Both the position numbers and the translations under genes were made by a program. From Hypomyces perniciosus (Eukaryota > Ascomycota > Sordariomycetes > Hypocreales > Hypocreaceae): a DNA stretch of 64,000 bases. Position 1 is the first letter of the stretch; each line of letters begins with the position of its first letter. Below are positions 51,529 through 64,000 of the stretch, piece after piece. The DNA is taken from the NCBI GenBank assembly GCA_008477525.1, contig SPDT01000001.1:1302001-1366000 (forward strand), written 5' to 3'. The notes beneath the pieces are model-generated. The model was not told where the DNA came from and did not search any database. It saw only the letters and a program-made list of their open reading frames with translations.

Positions 51529-54500
51529 ATGGCAGACATAAACGAGGAGCTGGGGAAGTGGTTCGAAGAGTTTCAGAAGATCCCTGCGGACCACCATCTC
51601 CTCTGTCCGCGGGTCAGTGACGAAGATGACGAAAACTACAAGAATCTCAACGACCCCGATGCAAGGATTTCTCTCGATGAGAAGAAGGGCCGCATCCAGA
51701 AGGCAAAGGAACGGATCGAAATTACATATTGGAACAGTCTGATATTTGGTTTCGATAAAAAAGATGCTGGGAAGTGGCTTGAGGATTTCTCGAGTAAACT
51801 GGACAACTATCTCAAGTATTGTCCTGAATGCGTTCTCAATTGGCACATGAAGCGCAAACAGCATCTCCAGATATTCTCAGAGTATGTGCACTTTGGCATT
51901 CACCGGTCATCCGATAAGCAGCAGTTCAAACTAACACCAGCCCAGGCGATGGAACGAGGAGGCCGTGGCCCAGATTCGGGATATACTCGATCACAACGAT
52001 GTTAGACGAATCGATGCGAACCTCTCCTGGGCCAAGCAGTTCATCGAGAAGATCGAGTCCACGGGCGTCGTATTCAAAAAGTCACAGTTCGGAGAGCACC
52101 TGACAGAGGTCCATATAGCAGTCTACGAGGCGCTATGCTGCATTCCCTATCTCGCCAACGCGGAACAACGAGCAGTTTTCCAATACGTCTTCATGCGCCT
52201 GCAGGGTAAGAGCTATCTCAAGCTGGGTACTAAAGATCCTCTGCCGGGAATGACCTACTTCCTTTTCGATCAAAAGAACGAAGATCGTCGCAGGTGGGCA
52301 CAGGAGAATTGGAAGAATATCGACAGTAGTTCCATGACGGAAGAACAGTTCGACTGGGCAGTCAGCGGTGGTCTTGTGAGCGGCATAGACGAAATCAACA
52401 GAAAGGATCTTTCCCAGTCTACCAGTGAAATGTATCTGGAGATCGAGCGCTTCTGGGAGGGGTTTGAGGGTATTCTCCGAACACTGAACGACGAGCTCAT
52501 CATCGGGCGCCTTCGTAGCTTGCAAGTGAAGCCAGGCAGCCCCAACGTTTACGACCTTTTGTTCCGCCATATTCAATTCTGTCGGTCTGAAGGCGTGCTT
52601 GTGATTACTATCAAGGTACTCACTAATCTCCTCAAGAAGTCGCCAAAAGCATTTTGGGATGTCATTGGTGATGCGCGGCCAAATGTCATTGCGGATTTGC
52701 TCTTCGGCAGCCCGGTCTACAAGACGCTTCTACGACAGTCCCTGGAGGAATGTTGGAGTACACTTGACTCTGGCTCCCAATTTATACCCTTTCCTACGTC
52801 CTGGATTCAACCTTGGCTTCAGTCTCTCGGTCGCGATCGCAGATATGACGCTTGCGAGGTCCTGATGCATACGCTGTTCGAATCTCTAGCCAAAGATCCG
52901 AGCATCGGCGAATCAGGCCAGGCCGCCTGTATTCGTGCTGGCTTTGGTGCCCTAACTTTCACCATGAAGTCGTTTCTCGACCCTGAGGTGCAAGTTGCGT
53001 CGGGCAGTACCCACCTCTACGCAAGTGCAGCGTCTGGTCTTGTTGTGAAGCATATGACCCTCATTCTGAAGAATATGAAGACTTCTGGCCAGGCTCAGAA
53101 TGAAGGATGGACCACCTTCAGAGTTGCCGATGCTGCCAAGGAGGTGATGGAATCTGCAATGAAGTTGGATATGAAGCTCCTCTCTGAAGAATATCACGCT
53201 ATCCATAACAATAAGCAGCTCCAGTCGGCAATTACCAGAGACTCGAAGGCATTGTGGGAAGGAATTCTGGAGATGTTTGATACGTCATCTGATCAGGTCG
53301 CAGTAGCAAAGGAAATTTCGCTATCCCTAGCGCCTCTCATATCAGTTGAGCAAATCAGACCTCGAAAGAACACCAACAGTCTCGAAGAATCTGGTAAGGC
53401 CTTCAATCAAGCACTAAGTGGTACGGCAGATGTTTTGGCAAGGATTTTGGGCAGAGTGTCTGAACTCGACGCGAGCGACTTGAATAATCTATATTCAGAT
53501 CGCCTACCCTTCCAAGTCACGACTGGTCTCTCGGTACACGAAAACTCGGATCTCGCAGAGGCCTCGGCTGAAGTGCTCAAAAGCTGGACCGGTGAACTGT
53601 CACGAAGCGGAGCCTTGGAACAAATGACTCAGCATCATCACGACCAGACGCTTGCTTCAATCGTGTGGTCTTTGGAACGAGTCCTCAAACCACCGTTTCC
53701 CTGGGGCCCAATCAGACCTCTTCTCAATATGAGCCGAGATGTTCTTCGAGGTCTTGCCGATCCATCGTCAGGAGTTCTTCGAGTCAAAACATTGGACTCA
53801 AAGTCAGTTGCCATCGTTTTGCGGTGGTGGAATGAACAGTGGCGCTTCGTCTCCAAGGCGTGCCTTAACATTGAGACTTGGTCGTTTTATATCCAGAATA
53901 GTATCATGACAGAGTTCTGTCGAGAAATCATGGAGCTGGCCGAGGCCTTAATTGCAGAAGATGGATTGTTGTCATCAGCAACTGCGCTGGGCAGGAGTGA
54001 ACAGGAGGTTATGGTCCGAATTCTTGCGCCAGCAAAAGATAACTTTCGCGGCATGGAAAATATGATTCGACTGAAGGACCGTTGGCTTGTTGACGTTACT
54101 GTCCGTGTGCTGTGCAAGATTCTTAAACGGTTGAGAGAAAACAACCTCGAAATCAATACAGGCTCCCGGAAACTCATCAGGGATGCCTGCTTGCCAACGT
54201 CTACTCCGGGCAAGTACGTTCGATCTACAAACCTGACTGACCAGCAGCGAGCTGAGCTTCTTCAGGCGCTGGGTCAGACGGATGAGGAAGTTCAGATTTA
54301 CCAGCTTGGTCTAAGCGCGCAGCAGACTGAGCGTCAAGATGAGAAGTTAAGGGAGAAGGCCAAGAAGCAGAGCAAGCTTGATGCTTGGTCAAAGTCTGGC
54401 TCTACGAGTTCATCGACATCCACCACATCGTCCACCTCAAAATCTGGAAGGACCAATCGAGATGATGTTCTCGAATTTAGCAAGTCGGTGGAAAACCCAC

Positions 54501-57500
54501 TCCTCAAGCAAATTGAAGCACGACAAGCCAAGGCCAAGGCTGCCAAGGTCAAGGTGCCCGACCAGAAATCAATTATGGCGCTGAAGGAAAGTCGACAAAG
54601 GGAGAAGGCCGAGAAAGCGAAGAGAGATGCAGAGGCCATTGCCCGAGCAAGACAGCTTCGAGGCGAGTTCGTTCGAGGCGAGGGCTCCGGTTTGCAAAAT
54701 CTCGGCATCTCGGGCAAAGATCATTCAAGGAGTGAAATCATGGTCAATAGCTCTGACGAGGAGTCTGATGTTGATAGTGGAGACTCGGACGCCGATAATC
54801 AGCTAGCTGCACTCAGTACTGGTGGCCTAAAGACTCTAGATGAGGCTGAGAGGCGACGCCAACAGGCGTTACGCGATAAGCTGCGCGGACCCGTCAAGAA
54901 AGTACGACAGCAGCGCTCTGTCAAGGAAATGAGAGCCCGTCTTATCCCTCCTATGGATAGACTTCACAACACCATCCTGGCATGGGACATTTTCCATGGC
55001 GGAAACGACCCTCCAAATGGCCCAAGGGCCTCTGAGGTGGCTACCAAGTATACTGACCCAAGGTCATACCAGGAGACCTTCTTCCCCCTTTTAGCATCTG
55101 AAGCCTGGCGCTCCTTCGTCACATCCAAGGATGAGATAACTACTCAGTCTTTTGGTATGAAGATTGCTAGTCGTGCAAGTGTTGACAGCTACCTGGAAGT
55201 GACTTTTACGATGCCCATAGCCCAGAATCGAGACCGTGGTGTCTATGAGGGCGATATTCTCCTGGTATCTGAGGCGGAAAAGCCTATTGTGGACCAATCC
55301 GCCAGGCACTGTCTGGCTCGTGTTCATCGTATCACGTACAAAAAAGACATTGTCGAGATCACTTATCGCGTAGCTTCTCGTAGCAATCCACTTGCGCCAG
55401 TCTTGACTCCAGGTGCTAGTGTCTATGGAGTCAAGATTACAAACATGGCGACCATAGAGAGAGAGTATGCTGCATTGGAGAGTCTGCAGTACTATGATCT
55501 CATGGACGAGATCTTAAAAGCCGAGCCATCACCCATCATCCGCTACGGCGAGGAGAGGGTATCAAACTACATGGGCAACTGGGCCCTCAACCGAGGACAG
55601 GCTATGGCCGTGCTTGGCGCACAGGAAAATGACGGCTTTACGTTGATTCAAGGGTAAGTGAATCAGTATCGTACTAAGTACTATGCCTGCTGATGTTGAG
55701 CTAAATTAATTATAGTCCTCCCGGTACCGGAAAGACAAAAACCATCGTGGCCATGGTTGGAGCTCTGTTATCCGAGCAGCTCGCACAGGCACCTACAACT
55801 GGCATACCCCTTGGTGCCCCGGTAAGACCTCTTGGTGCACCTACAGGTAACAACCAGCCTCGACCGAAGAAGCTTCTTGTCTGCGCCCCAAGTAATGCGG
55901 CCGTGGACGAACTCGTCCTGCGTTTGAAGAGCGGCATCAAAACCACCAACGGGAAAGGCCGAAACATCAACGTGATCCGTCTAGGAAGAAGCGAAGCCAT
56001 CAATGCTGCTGTCAAGGATGTCACTCTGGACGAACTGGTCAAAGTTCGCTTAGAAGGCGATACTACCAGAGACAAGGCAAAAGCCGATAGGGATAAGCTT
56101 CACGAGGAAGCCGCCAATATCAAAGAGCAATTGGCGCAACTCAGACCAAGGCTAGACGAGACCCGTGGGAACGATGATCGTGCATTGTATAGCACCCTTT
56201 CAAGACAGTTTGATGAACTCAAGCGAAAGCAGATGCAGATTGGCAAGCAGATTGACGCCAACAAGGACAGTGGCAATTCAATTGCCCGTGAAATGGAGTT
56301 GCGCCGCCGGCAAATCCAGCAGGAGATTCTCAACTCGGCTCATGTTCTTTGTGCGACTCTCAGCGGTAGTGGTCACGAAATGTTCCGCAACCTAGATGTG
56401 GAGTTTGAAACGGTCATCATCGATGAGGCTGCACAGTGTGTGGAGCTTAGTGCTCTGATCCCATTGAAATATGGATGCTGCAAGTGTATCCTGGTTGGTG
56501 ATCCCAAGCAATTGCCTCCAACGGTTCTCTCGCAGTCGGCAGCTCGGTTCGGCTACGACCAGAGTTTGTTCGTTCGGATGCAGCAAAATCATCCGAAGTC
56601 AATCCATTTACTTGATATGCAGTACCGAATGCATCCTGAGATCAGCTTGTTTCCCAGCAGGGAGTTTTACGAATCTCAGTTACAGGATGGCCAAGATATG
56701 CTACAACTTCGCCAAGCCCCGTGGCATAAAGATGTGCTGTTCGGACCGTATCGATTCTTCGATGTTGAGGGTGTTCAGGAGAGGGGTCGAAAAGGTCAAT
56801 CACTCGTCAACACTAAGGAGCTTGAAGTGGCCCTGCAGATGTACGAGAGGTTTAGTCGAGATTATCGTGGGTGCGACTTGACGAGAAAGATAGGTATTAT
56901 CACACCTTACAAGGCTCAACTCTACGAGTTGCGCAATCGGTTCCAGGCTCGATATGGCGAAAGTATCACAGACATTATCGAGTTCAATACCACCGATGCG
57001 TTCCAGGGCCGAGAGTGCGAGATCATTATTTTCTCATGCGTACGAGCTAGCTCGACTGGTGGTATTGGTTTCATGACGGATATTCGCCGTATGAACGTCG
57101 GTCTGACCCGTGCTAAGTCGTCCCTTTGGATTCTGGGAGATTCCAGGGCACTGGTACAGGGAGAATTTTGGGGGAAGCTCATCAAAGACGCGCAGTCCCG
57201 AGATCGATACACCAAGGGTGACATTCTATCAATGTTCCGTGGTCCTCTGGAGAAAGCTAAAGCAGGCGCTTATGCGGCCCCTAATCATAGGATGATTGGG
57301 GGAGGCTCTGCAGAGCCCTCGCGTCAGACCTTGGAGATGGACGTTGTTATGAGAGATGCGCCGGGGTTGGCTAAAGGACAGCCCACACAAACCCTCACTC
57401 AGCACCAGCTCCCTGCAATGAATTCAACAACAAACTCCAGCAATGGTGACATCCCCGGTTTAGGCTCATCGACCAGCTTGGATTCCGTGGTTCCACGTTC

Positions 57501-58042
57501 AGGTGGACCACCTGTCATCCACACATCCACCGACAAGCCGCCTGGCTTGGACGTGAAAAAGCGATCGCTGGAGAGCTCCGAGTCAGGCCAGTCTGGAGCA
57601 AAACGAGTGAGTAGAGAGAGATACACAAGCATTGATGATCACTAGAGTTATTCTAACACTACGACAGATGGCCAGCGACAAACCCCGGGCTGGAGGAGGG
57701 CTGATGGGCAAGTTTGGCCAGAAACCAAAGGCAGCGAAGCTCCCAACAGATCCATCGGCGATGTCATTACTAGGCCTGGTACCACCGGAACGACCACCTC
57801 CGATTCTCAATCCTATTGCAGCAATAGCTCCGAAGATGAATCCGATGAATGCATCGAGCGGATCGACGTTGCCCACTGCCCCTGGTGTTACAACGGGCAA
57901 CAACCAGGTGAGACATGCCGGGTTTGAGCGGAAGTATTGATATTAGGATACTGACCGCCATGATTAACAGGCCAACGCGAACGTCCCACCAGTTCCACGA
58001 AAGAAGAAGAAACCAAACCCATTCATTACGAAAAGAAAGTGA
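51529..58042 (+). CDS. SEN1: Sen1-type RNA/DNA helicase
   Basis: Large superfamily 1 helicase (senataxin orthologue) acting in termination of non-coding Pol II transcripts and R-loop removal in the nucleus. Exons 51529-51881, 51946-55653, 55716-57606, 57668-57907 and 57971-58042 close in phase and give 2087 residues, as expected. The N-terminal helical domain covers the first 750 or so residues. A charged, Lys-rich linker follows. The helicase core has Walker A GPPGTGKTKTIV, split by intron 2, then CAPSNAAVDELVLRL, VIIDEAAQCVELSALIPL, LVGDPKQLPPTV, MQYRMHPEISLFPS, TTDAFQGRECEIIIFSCVR and RRMNVGLTRAKSSLWILG. The tail ends in a basic cluster, PPVPRKKKKPNPFITKRK, likely a nuclear signal. No break is seen. 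Confidence 0.95.
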
Positions 58043-61000
58043 ACTTGCCATGTCTATTTTGGCTCGTATTTCTTGCACAAAAGGAGCGTATAGAGGAAAG
58101 CTTTTTTCAGGCGTTGCGGTTATTAGCAGGTACTACAGGGATTGCTAGGTTCATGGTTGGATATGGACCAAGCAGAACCGCGGGTGCTCATTATTCAGGG
58201 GCGCGCCAACAGTTGGTGCTCCTACCTCCGGATGATTTGGAGTGATATAAGGGGAGGGCAAGGGAGCTTTGCCAACATTAGCACACAGTGTAGTAATAGT
58301 ATGTAGGAGTAGATACCGCCGGGAGGCAGGCCGCATAAGTAAGTTTAGGACGCCCGAGGTGAACGGGCAAGCCGCGACAGGCGGAAAACGCCCTGTGTTG
58401 ATGCCCATGCTGTTCAAGTGATACTGTACTACGACTCGCGCGACTCGACAAAGCAACCGCGGTGTTTCTCCCCAGCAAGAAGACAGCCTCTGGCTTGGTG
58501 CCACGATCCACCGTAGCCATCCCTCTTTCTACATGGAAACGTGGCGAGAACGCCGCTTATCTCACTGAGACATGGAGTCGGAGAGGCTAAGGCTCATCAT
58601 TTTGGTTGAATGACGCCTAAACCTCACCAAGACTATGGCGTAGAAGAAGACACGGTCAAAGTGGATGACTCTGTGACGGACAAACACAATCCGGAGGTTG
58701 ATTCGATGTAACTGTGACATCTGCACCCCGGACATGTGAGATGTGATTAATATAGCCCAGCCTTTTTTGGTCGGCGAGCTTGCTTCGGGTGCAGAGGGCG
58801 GAATGAGGTATACTACAGAGTAGTATTCGGTAAATACTACCTACTCCATAGGATCTAGTATCTAGATACGAAGTACTTTGCAGGTGCTCCGTAGAACCCG
58901 AAGCCTAGGTCCTGGAATGCTAGGAGGGCCGAAGGTTCTCGGTTCTCGGTTCTTTTTTGTTGAAGAATTTTATACTCCGTACACGAAACAATGTTGGCAC
59001 GGAATTGTTTGCTGGGGGCCCTGGTCAATGCTAGTAGTACATAGTTAGTAGTAGTATACTAAGTTGGGGCAATTAATCAAAGCGGACGGGAATGGGGATG
59101 TCGATTGCCGAAGTTTCACGTGCAGTGACAATCTTTGCCCCCTAAGACGAGGTTTGGATGACGAGGATGGACGTAAGAAGAGTAGCTTAATATGGGTGTC
59201 CTTGTAATACCCGTGTTCTATTACATGTCTATTTGTGTGTGGAAAACGTGGCAGCAGTGCTAGTAGAATCCTAAAGGGTCAGCTCCAGCATCCAGCTCCA
59301 ACTTGTGTGTTCTGTTCCTGCAGTGGTGATGTTCAGCTTCACTTTAGAGGTCTTTAGAGGTCTTTAGAGTCTGTGGACTGACTCGCGAATCCAAAACTCC
59401 CGAAGAATTGGGCTTAACAAGTTTGGTGGTCCGAACGCCAGATCTACAAGTGGCGCCCAGGATGCGTGCGCCTTCCGCTCCGGGTTGACTTGTCGCCATG
59501 ACGAATCTTTTATTTCCTTCTCCTCAATCGATATGTTTCAATAGCCTCAAACTCTTTCACCCGACTATATAGAATGCTATTCCCGCCATCTCGGCATTTT
59601 CTTTTCTTTTTTCTCTAATCCGTAATCTATCTAATATCGGATTATTGGATTAGCGTTCTTGCCGGGGATGCTAAAGCAAGAGCAAGGAGATACATGTCAG
59701 CAATCTCGTCTATGATGTGCACTCGTATTACCTGCAGCAATAGGAATAGGTCATGCAGGTAATTTCGCCCGTGGCAGAGCTGTGTTTCATTCGGCTGACT
59801 GACTGGACTACGAAGTACGAGTACGGACTATCATCTCCGTTCCGCATACTATTCACATAACACACATGCAGACTAATGCCGTGTTTCTTTTCGACGGGAG
59901 ACTGCGTCCAACGAAGTAGTGCTGCGTCGAGTGTGTCGAGTTCAGCCGGCCAAGGACAGACAGACCTGACTGATGCAGGCGAACCCTGTCCTTAGCAGAC
60001 ACGATACTCCGTAGAAAGCAAAGGAAGAAGTTGGGGAGATGCCCCCTGTCCATTGCCAGGATAGGATTCTGGGGTCATTGGTTCCATTTGCTTTTTTTTT
60101 CAACCAAGGAAAAAGAAAAAAAAGAACACAAACAAACAGAATGGGGTGGGGAAATGTCGACAAGTCATCCTATTCTTCAAGCAAAAAAAGAAAGCAATTC
60201 CCTTCATCACAAAGAATGGATATCCCAGCAAAGGTCAAAGGCCAAACTCTAAAATAGCTAGTTTGAACCACCCATAACCAATGGCTCGGATCCTCAAAAG
60301 TGCCACCAGGGCTGCCCACCTTCTGAGCTCCTAGTCTCCAAGCCTCCAAGCTAGCAAGGGAGAGCTCCGACAATTCCATCACATCACAGGGAGCTCTCGA
60401 AGTTCTGGCCCTCTCGCCCCTCTTAAGAGGAAAGGAAATGCTGGTCGAACTGCAAGGAAGCGTCATTTCATCATCAAATCGATTCGTTTTTTGGAGGACC
60501 GACGGGTCTTCAGGGTTCTTCTTTAATTAACAAAGCGCTCTCTCTTCTCTCCCTCTCGGGACTCTGCAAACATGTTCTTCTTTCCTTTTTATACCCATTA
60601 TTCTGCGTCGAGTCAGTCTGACACTCGTTGGTTGCTTTTCCCTAAGCTCTTCTTGTGACCAACCTTTGGCTACCTACGCAAGTTTGCCTTCCACAGACCC
60701 GCTGTGACACACCACACAGACAGCTGGGCGCTGTTGGTTATTTGCTTTTTCCATCCTTTGTCTCGTCATTTTCCCGGATCTGATCTTGCCTCCGGATGCT
60801 CGAGCGTTCCCGCGGCTGAGACATACATTCGCCTATCGAGCACGAATGCGCAGAAGCGACAACTGACATCCGGACGAGTGATATGATTGTCTGGAGCGAT
60901 CACCACAAGCCGTCATATCTCCACTCTACGCCACTCCAATAGACTTCCTCTCTTCCCGAACAGGAGGGAGTTGATAGCCCTCCCTCCATCTGGACCTTCT

Positions 61001-61134
61001 GGGACGCTGCGGGGGAAGCCAAGAGGTGCAGGTCTCATGCACGCAAGGGCGAGGTCACCCTCATTGGCGTCTGCATTTCTAGTGGCGGATCTATCTGGCT
61101 GACTAGGACTGTGTATCAAAAGGAAGCAACGACA
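58043..61134. other. Long intergenic region
   Basis: About 3 kb. Short frames only; none with family motifs. It includes TACTCCGTA at 58973 and 60005, short A/T runs near 60090-60125, a direct duplication of GTCTTTAGAG near 59350-59370, and pyrimidine-rich DNA from 60480 on. The last 600 bp probably form the promoter and 5' UTR of the next gene, possibly with upstream ATGs. Confidence 0.5.
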
Positions 61135-63447
61135 ATGGCTAATTCATCAGTGACTGTTGGCCCCAAGTTCACACCATGGGCTGGGGATGATCCTCCTCCA
61201 TCGCCTCTCGCTTCCAACCCTGTCATCTTCCGTCGACACAGCACCGATCTGGACGAGCGCAGAACCCCGAGGGATTCCATGGCTCGTCCCAACACCGCGT
61301 CGAATGAGCTGGGCAATCCTGATTTCAGGATCAGCTTCGGAGCAGGCCTCGACGATGAGCTCATTCTCGGGCATACCATACACTCTCGCCACGGGAATCC
61401 CCGCTGGAGGGACGACATAACGGCTTTGGTTGAGTTTTTGAAGAACCATGAACCACCGCCAGGTAACTTGATGTCGATTCCGTACCATGACAACGAAAAG
61501 GATCGCGGCAAATGGTCGAAGTTCAGAGTTGGCAAGAAGCGGAGCAAATCTATGCCCAGATCTCCCAGGCAAATTAGACTGCCAGATTCCGCAGTTTCAG
61601 GAACCACCATTGGCGGACATCGGCACATTGCTATCTCAATCCCACTGGAGGCCATGCCATTCAGAGACGTCCCTGATCCACGAGATTTCGCCGATTCGAG
61701 CGAGAATAGGGAAACCGCGGAGTCAAGAGCGCAAGACACTATTCGAACATACACAGACGAGAATGGTGTCGTCACTGTACTTCGCCAGACGCCGGGCAAC
61801 GTGCCATCTTCTTTGGCGTATAAACCCAATGCTTTGCCTCGGCCTCTGCTACGAACCTCAAGCGACAGGCAGGCGTATGGACAGTGGAGCACCATCCAAC
61901 CAAGGTCCGGTGGCCAATCAACAAATGCCAGCATCAGAAGGAAACGCCAGGAATACATCAACATCCTTCCGGATCGCATCGATACTCCTCTTTCCAACGA
62001 AACGGGATCGGTAGGATGGAACGCAGCCAACGATCGTCAGAGAAATTTCGGAAGACACATTCCTGCGCGGGAATTCCAGCGGTCAGCTTATCCGTCCAGA
62101 GGATCGAGCATGGCGGCAAGTCGGAGATACCCTCCGCCACACCCAGCATCTATCGACGGGTTGATATCCCTGTATGGGGACATGAACCTTACGCCGTCTG
62201 GATATAGCCAAAAGCCTCTACCCAAGCCACCCGCTCCAAAGGATGAAACACCAACCGAGATTACTACCAAGCAGCCAAAGCCAAGCACAACATCCCCTTC
62301 TCCCATAAGTGAAAGGTCTAACGAAAGAGCGAGCGTCAAGAGCAAGGGGCCCCGGGTCAAGCAAATCATATCGGACCACCCTGTGGTAGTATCAGGAAGC
62401 AGCAAGGAGACTTCACGACGACCATCGACTTCGGGATCAATAGAAAGCCGGCGAGAGAAGGTTCGGGATAAGAAGAGGAGAGACATGGAGGCTCTACGGA
62501 ATGCGAAGCTGAAAGCACAGGGTGGGGGATCTCAAGATAAGTCGGAGAGCGAACAAACAGAGCAACAGTCATCAGATGATCAAGACAACCAACCCAGGGC
62601 AAGGCATTCTCGCAAATCATCTGCAAATATGCTCTGCCCTATTGTGGTTGTCTTGAACGTTGAACCTTCAATGGAATCGCCTGTGGATCCGTATTTCTTT
62701 CGCCGCGCTCCAACGACACCAGCTCCCAAGACGCCCAGACGTCAAGCAAGCTACGTGTCTCTGCGCAACATTGAGGGCACTAACCAACCAACACCTCCCC
62801 TTTCTGCTACTGGGTCACCAGCACAGAGGCAACGCATTACCGCAAAGAACCGTCGTGAATATGATGCCCATGCGAAGGAAGCAGGCGTGAGGCGGGAGGC
62901 AGCTCCACCAACTCGACCGAGCATACCAAATCACGTTGGAGGCGGCGTGTCTCACCAGCGTAAGGAATCGCAGACAGATAAGCAGATCTTCAGGTTGTAT
63001 GACGCCTACCGTGAGAACCGCATGCGCGATGTGGAGCGGCGGGTGCGCCGACTGGAGCGGAACGGCGATGTCTGGCTACGAGCCCTGGTGCCTGTTCTGG
63101 ATGATATGAGCCGCAACATCAAAGCAGTGCGCGCGAAGGACAGGAATACCCGCGAGTCTGCGTCGGATGACGAGGTGACCATTGGGACGGAGCGAAAAGG
63201 CGGCAACACCGAAGGGAGAAGAGCCCATACCGTAAGGAGGGCCAGCTTATCTCGGGGTGAACTGTTGGCAGGACTGGTGAGAAAGCTAGAAAGGGAAGAT
63301 AGCGAGTGGAGCGACAGCATGAGCAGGAGTGACGATGTCACTGGCATGGGCTCTGTCGAGCCGTTGATGAGGGAGCTGGCTGGGGAGGCGAGGCGGAGGC
63401 AGAAGGAGGTTGAGGCTCGACATCAAACGCAGCTGAACGGGTTCTAA
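61135..63447 (+). CDS. Large disordered fungal protein with C-terminal coiled coil
   Basis: Single exon, 770 residues, from ATG at 61135 (MANSSVTVGPKFTPWAGDD); the frame upstream opens only with GTG. Most of the protein is rich in Ser, Pro, Arg and Lys and predicted disordered. Near the N-terminus a short conserved-looking patch (DDITALVEFLKNHEPPPGNLM) precedes a basic stretch (FRVGKKRSKSMPRSPRQIRL) resembling ascomycete proteins of unknown function. Near residues 615-680 a helical, probably coiled-coil region begins IFRLYDAYRENRMRDVERRV and continues into RRLERNGDVWLRALVPVLDD. No catalytic motif, membrane segment or signal peptide is seen. It may be a scaffold or cytoskeletal/cell-polarity factor, but no function is assigned. 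Confidence 0.75.
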   Translation: MANSSVTVGPKFTPWAGDDPPPSPLASNPVIFRRHSTDLDERRTPRDSMARPNTASNELGNPDFRISFGAGLDDELILGHTIHSRHGNPRWRDDITALVEFLKNHEPPPGNLMSIPYHDNEKDRGKWSKFRVGKKRSKSMPRSPRQIRLPDSAVSGTTIGGHRHIAISIPLEAMPFRDVPDPRDFADSSENRETAESRAQDTIRTYTDENGVVTVLRQTPGNVPSSLAYKPNALPRPLLRTSSDRQAYGQWSTIQPRSGGQSTNASIRRKRQEYINILPDRIDTPLSNETGSVGWNAANDRQRNFGRHIPAREFQRSAYPSRGSSMAASRRYPPPHPASIDGLISLYGDMNLTPSGYSQKPLPKPPAPKDETPTEITTKQPKPSTTSPSPISERSNERASVKSKGPRVKQIISDHPVVVSGSSKETSRRPSTSGSIESRREKVRDKKRRDMEALRNAKLKAQGGGSQDKSESEQTEQQSSDDQDNQPRARHSRKSSANMLCPIVVVLNVEPSMESPVDPYFFRRAPTTPAPKTPRRQASYVSLRNIEGTNQPTPPLSATGSPAQRQRITAKNRREYDAHAKEAGVRREAAPPTRPSIPNHVGGGVSHQRKESQTDKQIFRLYDAYRENRMRDVERRVRRLERNGDVWLRALVPVLDDMSRNIKAVRAKDRNTRESASDDEVTIGTERKGGNTEGRRAHTVRRASLSRGELLAGLVRKLEREDSEWSDSMSRSDDVTGMGSVEPLMRELAGEARRRQKEVEARHQTQLNGF

Positions 63448-64000
63448 TGTGCCATTTAGGAACAGACTTAATATGGGCGGGTTGCTTTGGATAGGCGTGT
63501 TTGTTTCCTTGTCATTCGTTTCTGGGAACCGAAATTGGGAGGATGGCCTGATGATGGGATGACTTGGATGCACTCCGGAACCGTATACTACTAGTATACA
63601 TCAGAAGGGGTTATTGGATATCTAGATGTCAGTATTTTTATGGGTTATCAATAGTAGCTGCGCGAGCCAGTCGAGCTGGTTTCAATGTCTCGAGTACGGA
63701 ATATGGTGATATTCACACATGTCCTTCGGAACTGATGTCATAGTTATTACCATGTAATCATCGGTCACATTGTGATCCCCATCTCATCCTCTAAGGGCAG
63801 GGTTTCCCCGGACGATCAATCAACATTTGACCATCTCAGATGCTGAGGGGGTGTCAGATCCCCCAGAGGTCCCCTCTTTGGGGATTGATCGACATGTCTC
63901 GCATGAGATCTATATATATATATATAGAAATCCCAGAGCATTATTTCAGTCATGTACATGGGGAATTACACTTGGACCTTGGGGAAATGGTGCTAAAGTG
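63448..64000. other. Right-end intergenic DNA
   Basis: No gene. It contains an AT dinucleotide run near 63911-63926 and GC-rich inverted segments near 63841-63884 (GGGGG/CCCCC and CCCAGAGG/CCTCTTTGGG pairs) that could form hairpins. Confidence 0.5.

Noticed and set aside
1..64000. CRISPR arrays, bacterial operons, insertion sequences, tRNA genes
   Set aside because: The DNA is fungal; no regular spacer-repeat array, transposase frame or tRNA cloverleaf with A and B boxes was recognised by eye. A tRNA scan could still find one.

Overview
The window is nuclear DNA of a filamentous ascomycete (Pezizomycotina), most likely a eurotiomycete. Supporting evidence: short spliceosomal introns (about 40-90 nt, GTAAGT/GTATGT donors, CTAAC-type branch points), a dispersed 5S rRNA gene, a RID/Masc1-type cytosine methyltransferase, a fungal Zn2Cys6 regulator, and ascomycete-type orthologues of POP1, SEN1, SSZ1, RRP40, EAF and porphobilinogen deaminase. 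The species cannot be named from sequence alone.

Layout. (1) 1-4.2 kb: gene-poor and decayed: an ankyrin-repeat relic, a membrane-protein relic, one intact-looking 5S rRNA gene and a 5S pseudogene. (2) 4.3-12.7 kb: a compact five-gene catabolic-type cluster: alpha/beta hydrolase, Zn2Cys6 regulator, HpcH/HpaI aldolase, a protein with two tandem RraA (HMG/CHA aldolase-like) domains, and an aspartate-aminotransferase-like enzyme. Its three promoter regions each carry a CGG-N16-CCG element, a form typical of Zn2Cys6 operators. The gene content fits transamination of a dicarboxylic amino acid to a 4-hydroxy-2-oxo acid followed by aldol cleavage to pyruvate; this is inference. (3) 12.7-23.1 kb: decayed, gene-poor DNA: a branched-chain aminotransferase with an in-frame TAG, a relic of the LYS2 adenylation domain, a candidate small secreted cysteine-rich protein, a dispersed repeat shared with the left end, and a truncated 5S fragment. 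(4) 23.1-30.3 kb: an orphan regulator-like gene, EAF, a GFA-domain gene with a 1-nt frameshift, HEM3, and an F-box gene with a decayed 3' end. (5) 30.3-64 kb: mostly conserved housekeeping genes (POP1, an NT-C2 domain protein, SSZ1, RRP40, a membrane-anchored C2H2 zinc-finger protein, an SF1 helicase, SEN1 and a large disordered fungal protein). Among them lies a RID-type DNA methyltransferase interrupted by an in-frame TAG.

Themes. RNA processing is well represented (POP1, RRP40, SEN1, EAF, a second Upf1-like helicase), but the genes are separated by their own promoters and nothing shows co-regulation. Several loci are recently broken. The TAG codons in the aminotransferase and methyltransferase genes can each come from one CpA-to-TpA change, the mutation type made by RIP, and the broken methyltransferase belongs to the family needed for RIP. 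A 9-mer, TACGGAGTA/TACTCCGTA, occurs at least 14 times, only between genes, far above chance.

Gene structures were worked out by hand from splice signals, reading phase and family conservation; exon boundaries are given where phase closes. No database search was possible.
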